Shown here: piece by piece, positions 6,980-13,774 of the stretch
Numbering within the stretch: position 1 is the stretch's first letter
How the letters are laid out: each line of letters starts with the position of its first letter
Assembly (NCBI RefSeq): GCF_000159435.1
Contig: NZ_GG693414.1
Location: forward strand, 119,240 to 157,840
Direction of reading: 5' to 3'
DNA: 38,601 nucleotides
From: Limosilactobacillus vaginalis DSM 5837 = ATCC 49540
GTDB lineage: Bacteria > Bacillota > Bacilli > Lactobacillales > Lactobacillaceae
Program-made: the position numbers and the translations under genes
Notes under the pieces: model-generated
Told to the model about the DNA's origin: nothing
What the model saw: the letters and a program-made list of their open reading frames with translations, nothing else
Databases searched by the model: none

Positions 6980-7852
6980 ATGCTTGAACTGAAAGAATTA
7001 AAAGAACAAATTGATCAATTCTTGGAGCAGCAGATGCCGTCTGATATTGATCAGCCAACTTTGGCATCATCAATGGAATATTCTGTTAATGCTGGTGGAA
7101 AAAGATTGCGTCCAGCATTAACATTGACGACTGTCCAGATATTTGGCGGGCAGCTTAACCAGAATGTAATGAAGGCATCAACTGCTATTGAATTGCTTCA
7201 TACATATTCATTAATTCATGACGATTTGCCGGCAATGGATAATGATGACCTGCGTCGCGGTAAGCCGACTAACCATAAAAAGTTTGGGGCAGGAATGGCA
7301 ACGCTCGCAGGTGATGGCTTGCTGACCATGGCATTTCAATGGTTAACAGATAACCAATTGCCAACGGAGACACAAGCAGAATTAACGCTAGCACTTGCTA
7401 AGGCAGCCGGTCCTGCGGGAATGGTTGCCGGCCAAGCTCGAGATATTGAGGGAGAACACCAAAACTTAACCCTTGAACAATTGCGCTACCTTCATCGTCA
7501 AAAGACAGGGGACCTTTTAAGTTATGCTGTTTTGGCTGGTGGAATCATTACAAAACAGGATTCGACTACCAAAAATCTTCTTGCTGATTTTGGTGCTCAA
7601 TTTGGTCTCGCTTTCCAAATCTATGATGACTTAATGGACGTTGTTGGTACGGCAAAACAGATGGGAAAAGCTGTTCATAAGGATGCTAGCGAACATAAGA
7701 ATACCTATCCGGGACTGCTAGGTATTCAAGGAGCAGAGGAACAACTCCATTTAGCATTGAAACAGGCTAAGAAGACTCAAAAAAAACTGGTTGATAAAAC
7801 CGGTCATGATTTCAGTGCTTATGATCAGTTTTTAGCATATTTTAAATTGTGA
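6980..7852 (+). CDS. ispA: Polyprenyl (farnesyl/geranyl) diphosphate synthase
   Basis: The 290-residue cytoplasmic trans-prenyltransferase condenses IPP with allylic diphosphates, giving short-chain precursors for undecaprenyl and quinone side chains. The first Asp-rich motif, DDLPAMDNDD (81-90), is followed by RRGKPT (92-97). The substrate-binding GGKRLRPAL lies near residue 39. The second Asp-rich motif, YDDLMD, is near 215. The two-residue insertion in the first motif is typical of bacterial FPP synthases. Exact product chain length cannot be read from sequence. It starts four bases after xseB with GAGGAG upstream. The order xseA-xseB-ispA-tlyA-argR-recN is conserved in Firmicutes. Confidence 0.92.
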   Translation: MLELKELKEQIDQFLEQQMPSDIDQPTLASSMEYSVNAGGKRLRPALTLTTVQIFGGQLNQNVMKASTAIELLHTYSLIHDDLPAMDNDDLRRGKPTNHKKFGAGMATLAGDGLLTMAFQWLTDNQLPTETQAELTLALAKAAGPAGMVAGQARDIEGEHQNLTLEQLRYLHRQKTGDLLSYAVLAGGIITKQDSTTKNLLADFGAQFGLAFQIYDDLMDVVGTAKQMGKAVHKDASEHKNTYPGLLGIQGAEEQLHLALKQAKKTQKKLVDKTGHDFSAYDQFLAYFKL

Positions 7853-7860
7853 GGGTAACG

Positions 7861-8682
7861 ATGGAAAAACAACGTGTTGATATTTTGCTTGTAAAACAGG
7901 GACTTTTTGACTCTCGTGAACAGGCAAAGCGAGCTGTGATGGCTGGTGAAATTCTAGGAAAGAATAATGAACGTTTAGATAAACCAGGAGAAAAGATCCC
8001 GGTAACCACAACGCTGCATATGAAGGGCCATAAGATGCCATATGTTAGTCGTGGCGGGTTAAAACTGGCCAAAGCACTAAAGGTCTTTGATATTAGTGTT
8101 AAGGATAAGACGGTTTTAGATATTGGTTCTTCAACGGGTGGTTTTACCGATGTAATGTTGCAAAATGGGGCAAAGCTAAGTTATGCGCTTGATGTTGGAA
8201 CCAATCAACTAGTATGGCAGCTTCGTGAGGATCCACGAGTGGTTGTTATGGAACAAACTAATTTTCGCTATAGCAAGTTAGCCGATTTCGACCATGGACA
8301 GCCTGAGTTTGCTTCGATTGATGTCTCATTTATTTCTTTGCGCTTAATCCTACCGCCATTAGCAAAAATCCTTATTCCTGGTGGTGAAGTGGTAGCATTA
8401 ATTAAGCCACAATTTGAGGCAGGAAAAGAAAAAGTAGGCAAACATGGAATTATTAAGGATCATGCTGTTCATAGGGAGGTCCTTGAAGAGGTCCTTTCCT
8501 TTGCGCGGGAAGATGGCTTTGATATTCTTAATTTGGATTTTTCACCAATTAAGGGTGGCCAAGGAAATATTGAATTTCTTGTTCATTTAAAATTAACAGG
8601 ACAGCCTGGCAAAGTTGCGGAACAGGTTAATATTGATCAAGTATTGGCTCATGCTGATGAAGAACTTAACCATAAGGAGTGA
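7861..8682 (+). CDS. tlyA: TlyA-family rRNA 2'-O-methyltransferase
   Basis: The 273-residue protein joins an N-terminal S4 RNA-binding domain (about residues 3-60, RVDILLVKQGLFDSREQAKR) to an FtsJ-like methyltransferase domain. The SAM-binding loop VLDIGSSTGGFTDV is near residue 86. The family methylates 16S and/or 23S rRNA cytidines; which site applies here is not known. An in-frame GTG at 7849 overlaps the ispA stop and would add four residues. The ATG at 7861 has GAGGG at proper spacing and a family-like start (MEKQRVDILL). Confidence 0.92.
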   Translation: MEKQRVDILLVKQGLFDSREQAKRAVMAGEILGKNNERLDKPGEKIPVTTTLHMKGHKMPYVSRGGLKLAKALKVFDISVKDKTVLDIGSSTGGFTDVMLQNGAKLSYALDVGTNQLVWQLREDPRVVVMEQTNFRYSKLADFDHGQPEFASIDVSFISLRLILPPLAKILIPGGEVVALIKPQFEAGKEKVGKHGIIKDHAVHREVLEEVLSFAREDGFDILNLDFSPIKGGQGNIEFLVHLKLTGQPGKVAEQVNIDQVLAHADEELNHKE

Positions 8683-8685
8683 AAA

Positions 8686-9150
8686 ATGATGAGGAAGGTT
8701 GAGCGCCAACAGTTAATTCGGGAAATTATTACTAAAAGTCAAATTGAACGGCAAGATGATTTAGTTGCTGCATTGAAGGATCGTGGTGTTCGCGCAACTC
8801 AGGCGACAATTTCACGCGATATTAAAGAATTACAACTGGTTAAGGTTCCCTCTAATGATGGTGGGTACCGCTACGCCCTGCCTGCACAAGGGAATATTGA
8901 TAACCAAACCAGATTAAGTACCGAATTATCTAACAACATGCTTTCTTTAGAACGTCAAACAGAATTCTTGTCAATTGTCATGCGTCCGGGAAATGGGCCA
9001 GTGATGGCAAGCTTAATCCGACAATTAGAAATTGATGACGTCTTTTCAGTAATTGGTGATGATGCTGGAGTCTTGGTTGTTTGTCGATCAGCAGATGCGG
9101 CAGTTAATGTTGAAGAGATGTTTCAAAATTTGATGAATCAGGGTGACTAA
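8686..9150 (+). CDS. argR: Arginine repressor family regulator ArgR/AhrC
   Basis: The 154-residue protein has the winged helix-turn-helix of ArgR at about residues 1-65, with the recognition segment ATQATISRDIKELQLVKV. The C-terminal hexamerisation and arginine-binding domain includes GDD at 124-126. The family represses arginine synthesis and activates catabolism when arginine is bound. Lactobacilli often have several ArgR paralogues, so its targets here are not certain. The location between tlyA and recN is the conserved Firmicutes position. Two adjacent ATGs (8686, 8689) follow AAGGAG. The stop is directly abutted by the recN ATG. Confidence 0.92.
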   Translation: MMRKVERQQLIREIITKSQIERQDDLVAALKDRGVRATQATISRDIKELQLVKVPSNDGGYRYALPAQGNIDNQTRLSTELSNNMLSLERQTEFLSIVMRPGNGPVMASLIRQLEIDDVFSVIGDDAGVLVVCRSADAAVNVEEMFQNLMNQGD

Positions 9151-10833
9151 ATGTTACAGGAATTAACAATTGATAATCTGGCAATCATCAAGCATCTTTC
9201 GTTAGATTTCTCTGATCAAATGACAGTTCTAACGGGGGAAACTGGTGCCGGAAAGTCCATCATTATTGATGCCGTGGGATTGCTAGCGGGTGGCCGTGGC
9301 TCTCAAGAATACATTCGTCGTGGCGCTGATAAGCTATCTCTTCAAGGACAGTTTGCTCTTCCGCAAGACCCAGAATTTAATCATCTATTGGATTCATTAG
9401 GGATTGATCATGAAGACGGGATCCTGATTATTTCACGGGAAATTTATCGTCGTGGTCGAAATGTTATCCGGGTTAATGGTCAATTAATTAATACTGCAAC
9501 ATTACGTCAAATTGGTTCGCGATTGGTAGATATTCAGGGGCAAAATGAGCACCAATTATTATTACAACCGGAGATGCATCTGGGAATGTTGGACCAATTT
9601 GCTCATAACGAGGTTCATAAATTATTGACTCGTTACCAAGATGAATATCAGAATTATGTAAAATTAAAGGCAGCGGTTAGCAAAAAACAAAATAATGAAC
9701 AACAATGGGCCCAACGCTTAGATATGCTTCGCTACCAAGTTAATGAGATTGCGGAGGCTAATTTAAAAGCTGATGAAGAAGAGCAGTTAACGAGTGAGCG
9801 GGACCGCTTAGAACATTTTCAGCAGATTAACAATGCGCTTCAACAGGCAGTGACGGTATTCAACGGTGGCGATCAGGGAGCGGTTCTTGACCAAATTGCG
9901 ACTGTTATGAATTCAATTAATGAAATTGCAGAATTTGATGGCGCATATGATTCGCTAAGTAAATCGTTAAATGATGCCTACTACGCACTTCAAGATGTTG
10001 CCACAGAAGCTAGTCAGCAGCTAGACCTGCTGGAGTTTGATGATAACCGGCTTAGTGAGATTGACCAACGATTAACTATGATTGGCGACTTGGAGCATAA
10101 GTATGGCGATAGTGTTAAGGATGTTCTTAAATACTATGATCAAATTAAGCAAGAACTGGATTCGATGGAAGAAGCTGCAGATTCAAACAGTGATTTAGAA
10201 GAGCGTCTGTCAACTGCTGAAGAAAAGTTAGTTAAGACTGGACAGCAGTTAAGTCAGATTCGTCAACAGGCAGCGCACCGGTTAACCAAATTAGTTCATC
10301 AGCAGTTAAAAGAACTTTATATGGATAAAGCAGTTTTTGAAGTTCACTTTGCAAAGCAGTCACGAGTTCACTTTACTCCTGATGGAATTGACGATGTTGA
10401 ATTTTATATCCAGACTAATCCCGGGGAAACGATGGGACCATTAGCACGGATTGCTTCTGGTGGTGAACTTTCACGGGTAATGCTTGCCCTTAAAACAATC
10501 TTTGCGCAAAATGAAGGCGTTACGAGTATTATCTTTGATGAGGTAGATACTGGGGTTAGTGGACGTGTTGCTCAAGCAATTGCAGATAAAATTAAGGTAA
10601 TTGCAAATAAGTCACAGGTCCTTTGTATTACTCACTTGCCACAAGTTGCTGCTGTAGCGCAACACCACTTTTTAATTCAGAAACATGTTAAAGACGAGCG
10701 GACAACCACAATGGTGACAATCCTTAGTGATAAAGAACGGGTTAACGAATTGGCACGAATGTTGTCGGGTGAAAAGGTAACGAAATTAACCAAAGAACAT
10801 GCGGAAGAATTATTAAAGATGGCACAAGAGTAA
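9151..10833 (+). CDS. recN: DNA repair protein RecN
   Basis: The 560-residue SMC-like ATPase acts early in double-strand break repair. It has Walker A GETGAGKS (29-36) at the N-terminus and a long coiled coil in the middle. The C-terminal ABC signature is SGGELSRVMLALK, followed by Walker B IIFDEVDTGVSG and the H-loop ITHLPQVAA. Length is close to the usual 550-570. The start codon immediately follows the argR TAA, so the two are probably coupled; GGGTGA inside the end of argR could serve as ribosome binding site. No clear LexA box is seen in front of argR or recN. Transcription probably ends in the structured element that follows. Confidence 0.96.
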   Translation: MLQELTIDNLAIIKHLSLDFSDQMTVLTGETGAGKSIIIDAVGLLAGGRGSQEYIRRGADKLSLQGQFALPQDPEFNHLLDSLGIDHEDGILIISREIYRRGRNVIRVNGQLINTATLRQIGSRLVDIQGQNEHQLLLQPEMHLGMLDQFAHNEVHKLLTRYQDEYQNYVKLKAAVSKKQNNEQQWAQRLDMLRYQVNEIAEANLKADEEEQLTSERDRLEHFQQINNALQQAVTVFNGGDQGAVLDQIATVMNSINEIAEFDGAYDSLSKSLNDAYYALQDVATEASQQLDLLEFDDNRLSEIDQRLTMIGDLEHKYGDSVKDVLKYYDQIKQELDSMEEAADSNSDLEERLSTAEEKLVKTGQQLSQIRQQAAHRLTKLVHQQLKELYMDKAVFEVHFAKQSRVHFTPDGIDDVEFYIQTNPGETMGPLARIASGGELSRVMLALKTIFAQNEGVTSIIFDEVDTGVSGRVAQAIADKIKVIANKSQVLCITHLPQVAAVAQHHFLIQKHVKDERTTTMVTILSDKERVNELARMLSGEKVTKLTKEHAEELLKMAQE

Positions 10834-10871
10834 GCAACACAGACAATATGGAATGAGTTTAATTGAGAATA

Positions 10872-11045
10872 AAAAGAACGAGGGAGTGAGACAGAACTAG
10901 CTCGCTAGTTCGTTTTCGAACCCCCGCAAGCACAAATAGGGTTTCAGCGTTCGGATTTTCCGAGCACTGAAACCCATTTGTGTACTGCGTCGTTTGTATT
11001 TTTCCTAGGTAATATACCTTATGTCACAGCCCCGCTCGTTCTTTT
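10872..11045 (+). repeat. Multibranched structured repeat element, copy A
   Basis: This 174-base element in the recN-yolD gap is related to a second copy at 22750-22913. The outer stem is 11 perfect pairs (10872-10882 with 11035-11045). Inside are three hairpins. P2 is GAACTAG/CTAGTTC (10894-10911) with a 4-base loop. P3 is long: CGCA/TGCG, CACAAAT/ATTTGTG, GGGTTTCAG/CTGAAACCC and a terminal TTCGGA stem (10925-10989). P4 is AGGTA/TACCT (11007-11019). A T-run follows on each strand, so the outer stem may also terminate recN and the convergent yolD-like gene. No ORF is present. It could be a structured RNA family or a miniature mobile repeat. The rest of the 235-base gap shows nothing else. Confidence 0.8.
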
Positions 11046-11068
11046 GCTTGCTATTAATTTAGCAGAAA

Positions 11069-11398
11069 TCAAAAATTTGCGATATAGCGAATTTGGTTAA
11101 AATTAACTACGTAACTGACATTTTGATTTTGGATTAGGTATCGTTTGTTATCTAATTTCTTAACAGTGCCACGGACATTAACAGGGTAACCATCATTATT
11201 AATGGGCATTAGTTGAATCAACACCTGCAAACCGTTGTTGATAGTTTTGTTGAGGAAAGAAAGCCGTTGCTTTGCTGGTTGGGGAGTTAATAATTGAATT
11301 GGCTCTTCGTGAAACGAAAAATCGTTATTCAGTAACTGCTGTAATTTACCATTAATGATAGTTGATGCTGATTTAAATAAAGACTGTTCCATTTGCAT
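11069..11398 (-). CDS. YolD-like protein, SOS-type promoter
   Basis: The 109-residue product resembles the YolD-like family. It has an N-terminal helical part, [18 protein letters not shown], and a C-terminal small beta domain ([15 protein letters not shown], then [13 protein letters not shown]). YolD-like genes are often found beside Y-family DNA polymerase genes and under LexA control; their biochemical role is not well defined. The ATG at 11398 has GGAG nine bases upstream; an ATG at 11392 is an alternative. The frame is open further upstream to 11452, but that start would lie within the promoter and operators, so I rejected it. It is the only convincing minus-strand gene in the window, convergent with recN. 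No polymerase gene adjoins it. Confidence 0.7.
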   Translation of the reverse strand: MQMEQSLFKSASTIINGKLQQLLNNDFSFHEEPIQLLTPQPAKQRLSFLNKTINNGLQVLIQLMPINNDGYPVNVRGTVKKLDNKRYLIQNQNVSYVVNFNQIRYIANF

Positions 11399-11410
11399 TT
11401 CACACATCTC

Positions 11411-11460
11411 CGAACATTTGTTTGTAGTTATAGTATACGAACAGACGTTCAAAAAAGCAA
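11411..11460 (-). promoter_or_regulatory. LexA-type promoter of the yolD-like gene with two SOS boxes
   Basis: On the minus strand TTGCTT (11460-11455) and TATACT (11437-11432) are separated by exactly 17 bases. A LexA/DinR-like box (GAAC-N4-GTTC, plus-strand coordinates 11438-11451) fills the spacer up to the -10. A second, weaker box, CGAACATTTGTTTG on the plus strand (11411-11424), lies just downstream of the -10. The two boxes resemble the Gram-positive consensus CGAACRNRYGTTYC and would block polymerase until DNA damage. Confidence 0.72.
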
Positions 11461-11493
11461 GCCCAAATTTAGAAAAAATACCAATTCCAATAG

Positions 11494-11522
11494 TTGATTT
11501 TATCGCTTATTTAGTGCATTAT
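11494..11522 (+). promoter_or_regulatory. Possible promoter of gmk-rpoZ
   Basis: TTGATT (11494-11499) with a 17-base spacer to CATTAT (11517-11522), or a slightly shifted TATAGT (11520-11525), lies 34-40 bases before gmk. The assignment is weak. It is divergent from the yolD-like promoter. Confidence 0.35.
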
Positions 11523-11558
11523 AGTAATAATACGTTATATTTGAATAGGAGAATTAGC

Positions 11559-12179
11559 ATGGCAAAAAGGGGAATGTTAATTGTACTTTCTGGCCCTTCT
11601 GGTGTAGGTAAGGGTACTGTACGTAAAGCAATTTTTGATTCCAATGACAATGACTTTCAATATTCTATCTCGATGACAACACGGCAACCACGTCCTGGTG
11701 AAAAGAACGGGGTTGACTACTACTTTGTTTCAAAGGAAGAATTCGAACACGAAATTCAAACGGGTGGAATGCTTGAATATGCAAAGTATGTTGACAATTA
11801 TTATGGGACCCCATTAAAATATGTTAATGAGACCTTAGATTCAGGGAAAGATGTTTTTCTTGAGATCGAAGTTAACGGTGCAATGCAAGTTCGTTCAAAG
11901 TGTCCAGATGGTGTTTTTATTTTCTTAACGCCACCCGATTTGGATGAACTGAAGCAACGATTAATTCACCGTGGTACTGATAGTATGGATGTTATTAACA
12001 AGCGAATTCGAAAGGCTTTTGATGAGATTCGAATGATGCAAAATTATGATTACGCGGTTGTTAATGACAAGGTACCAAATGCTGTTGCTAAAATTAAGGA
12101 CATTATTCGTACGGAACGGCTCCGGGTTAATCGGGTAATGCCACGCTATCTTGAAATGTTAGGAGATTCAGCACAATGA
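11559..12179 (+). CDS. gmk: Guanylate kinase
   Basis: The 206-residue cytoplasmic enzyme phosphorylates GMP to GDP with ATP. The P-loop [10 protein letters not shown] is at residues 11-20. The GMP-binding segment [18 protein letters not shown] follows, and the lid region and C-terminus match the family. An open frame reaches back to 11355 but runs through the divergent SOS promoter and would add 68 residues. The ATG at 11559 follows AGGAGA at good spacing and gives the usual length. The TGA overlaps the rpoZ start (ATGA). Confidence 0.96.
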   Translation: MAKRGMLIVLSGPSGVGKGTVRKAIFDSNDNDFQYSISMTTRQPRPGEKNGVDYYFVSKEEFEHEIQTGGMLEYAKYVDNYYGTPLKYVNETLDSGKDVFLEIEVNGAMQVRSKCPDGVFIFLTPPDLDELKQRLIHRGTDSMDVINKRIRKAFDEIRMMQNYDYAVVNDKVPNAVAKIKDIIRTERLRVNRVMPRYLEMLGDSAQ

Positions 12180-12394
12180 TTCTTTTTCCATCAGTTGATG
12201 AATTGTTAAAACGAATTGATTCGCGTTACTCTTTAGTTATGCTTGCAAGTAAGCGGGCACATGAATTGGAACGTGGATCCGCACCACTTCTTGATCACTA
12301 CTACTCAAGTAAGCCAGTTGGAAAGGCTCTAGAAGAAATTGAAGCCGACAAGGTAACAATTGATCCAGATCACTTTGAAGACTTACAAGACTAA
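12176..12394 (+). CDS. rpoZ: RNA polymerase omega subunit
   Basis: The 72-residue product is the omega subunit, which helps fold and assemble the beta-prime subunit. It shows the family pattern: a short N-terminus, then [17 protein letters not shown], and [15 protein letters not shown]. The ATG overlaps the gmk stop codon by four bases, the common gmk-rpoZ coupling of Firmicutes. A strong terminator lies about 25 bases after its stop. Confidence 0.95.
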   Translation: MILFPSVDELLKRIDSRYSLVMLASKRAHELERGSAPLLDHYYSSKPVGKALEEIEADKVTIDPDHFEDLQD

Positions 12395-12419
12395 CTTCTA
12401 AGTGGGCATTATTATATTG

Positions 12420-12472
12420 AGGCATTCGTAATTTCTGAATGATTAATTCACCGGGGTTGCGAATGCTTTTTC
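12420..12472 (+). terminator. Intrinsic terminator after rpoZ
   Basis: GCATTCG (12422-12428) and CGAATGC (12460-12466) form a 7-base perfect stem with a 31-base loop, and TTTTT follows. Confidence 0.75.
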
Positions 12473-12516
12473 TATTAAATAATTATTGTGGAAGTCACGG
12501 AAAAACCGAGTGAGAA

Positions 12517-12525
12517 TGATATAAT
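12517..12525 (+). promoter_or_regulatory. Extended -10 promoter of the coaBC operon
   Basis: TGATATAAT (12517-12525) is a perfect extended -10, 33 bases before the coaBC start and downstream of the rpoZ terminator. No clear -35 is present, as expected for this promoter class. It probably drives coaBC through rpe. Confidence 0.6.
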
Positions 12526-12558
12526 CAAATTTGGAGTTAAACGATTGGAGGGTGCTAG

Positions 12559-13761
12559 ATGGCAAAAATAGCGATATATATGACGGGAGGAATTGCTCTT
12601 TATAAGGGAATTGAGGTAATTCGTTCTTTAGAAAGGGATGGACACCAGGTTCGCGTGGCAATGACTGAGTCCGCAACGAAACTAGTAACCCCTTCAACGT
12701 TACATGCACTAACGCACCATCCTGTAATGACGACCCTATGGAATTATAATAATTCCCCGGTTCCTCACATTGAACTTGCAGATTGGTCCGATTATGCAAT
12801 CGTGTTACCAGCAACTGCTAATATTATCGGTAAAATGGCGAACGGAATTGCTGACGATGCGGTATCCACAACCCTTTTGGCCACGGCAGCTCCTAAAATT
12901 GTTGTTCCAGCAATGAATACCAACATGTGGAATAATCCAGCAGTTCAACGGAACGTGGCTCAACTAAAGCAAGATGGAGTAACAATTATTGAACCAGCAG
13001 TTGGAATGCTTGCTGAAGGTTACCGGGGGAAAGGACGTTTACCGGAACCTGCTGAAATTATCAGTCAGCTGCGGTCGATAATTAAGAGTTCAATTACCGG
13101 AATTCTTCGTGGGAAAAAAGTATTAATTACTGCTGGTGGAACCCGCGAGGCAATCGACCCCGTTCGTTTTATTGGTAATCGCTCTTCAGGCAAGATGGGG
13201 ATTGCAATTGCAAAAGCGGCCGCAGATGCAGGTGCTACTGTTGAACTGGTTCTTGGTCAGATTTCGATTGCTCAGCCAGTAAACCCGCAAATTAGCATTT
13301 ACCAGGTTGGAAGTACGGAGGAAATGCAGAAGAAAGTCACGGAACTCTTTCCGGCAGCTGATATTTTAATCATGGCAGCTGCAGTTGCTGATTTTCGTCC
13401 TGCACGGGTTGCCAATCAAAAGATAAAGAAGCAGGATGATCAAGAACAGTTAGAACTTCAATTAGTGAAAACAACGGATATTTTAAAAACGGTTGCGGAA
13501 AAGAAACGTGCAGATCAGTTCGTAGTTGGTTTTGCTGCGGAAACCGCTGATTTAGTACAAAATGCTAATAAGAAGTTAAAAAGTAAGAATGCTGATATGA
13601 TCATTGCTAACAGTGTTGCTGGCAACAATGGTGCATTTGGCAGTGACCTAAACCAAGTAACAATTCTTCAATTAGGGACTGAGCCGGTTCAATGGTCAAG
13701 AATGACCAAGACAGAAGTGGCAATAAAACTAATTCAGTTACTTGCTACCAAGATAAAGTAA
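12559..13761 (+). CDS. coaBC: Bifunctional phosphopantothenoylcysteine decarboxylase/ligase CoaBC (Dfp)
   Basis: The 400-residue flavoprotein carries out two steps of coenzyme A synthesis. The CoaC decarboxylase half (about 1-175) shows the FMN segment TGGIALYK, the catalytic His70 in HIELADW and the substrate motif PAMNTNMW (117-124). The CoaB ligase half (about 183-400) has [21 protein letters not shown] and then AAAVADFRP. In E. coli the CoaC flap carries a functional Cys (ACG); here the matching segment reads [12 protein letters not shown], with Glu153 in that place. This may be a lineage variant. GGAGG precedes the start. It is the first gene of the coaBC-priA-fmt-rsmB run. Confidence 0.94.
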   Translation: MAKIAIYMTGGIALYKGIEVIRSLERDGHQVRVAMTESATKLVTPSTLHALTHHPVMTTLWNYNNSPVPHIELADWSDYAIVLPATANIIGKMANGIADDAVSTTLLATAAPKIVVPAMNTNMWNNPAVQRNVAQLKQDGVTIIEPAVGMLAEGYRGKGRLPEPAEIISQLRSIIKSSITGILRGKKVLITAGGTREAIDPVRFIGNRSSGKMGIAIAKAAADAGATVELVLGQISIAQPVNPQISIYQVGSTEEMQKKVTELFPAADILIMAAAVADFRPARVANQKIKKQDDQEQLELQLVKTTDILKTVAEKKRADQFVVGFAAETADLVQNANKKLKSKNADMIIANSVAGNNGAFGSDLNQVTILQLGTEPVQWSRMTKTEVAIKLIQLLATKIK

Positions 13762-13774
13762 GGTGAGTGAGAGC

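Noticed and set aside
11399-11452. Longer start for the yolD-like gene at 11452
   Set aside because: It would place the start codon upstream of the mapped -10 and inside both LexA boxes.
11355-11558. Long upstream extension of guanylate kinase
   Set aside because: It runs through the SOS promoter of the opposite gene. The ATG at 11559 has AGGAGA and gives the normal length.
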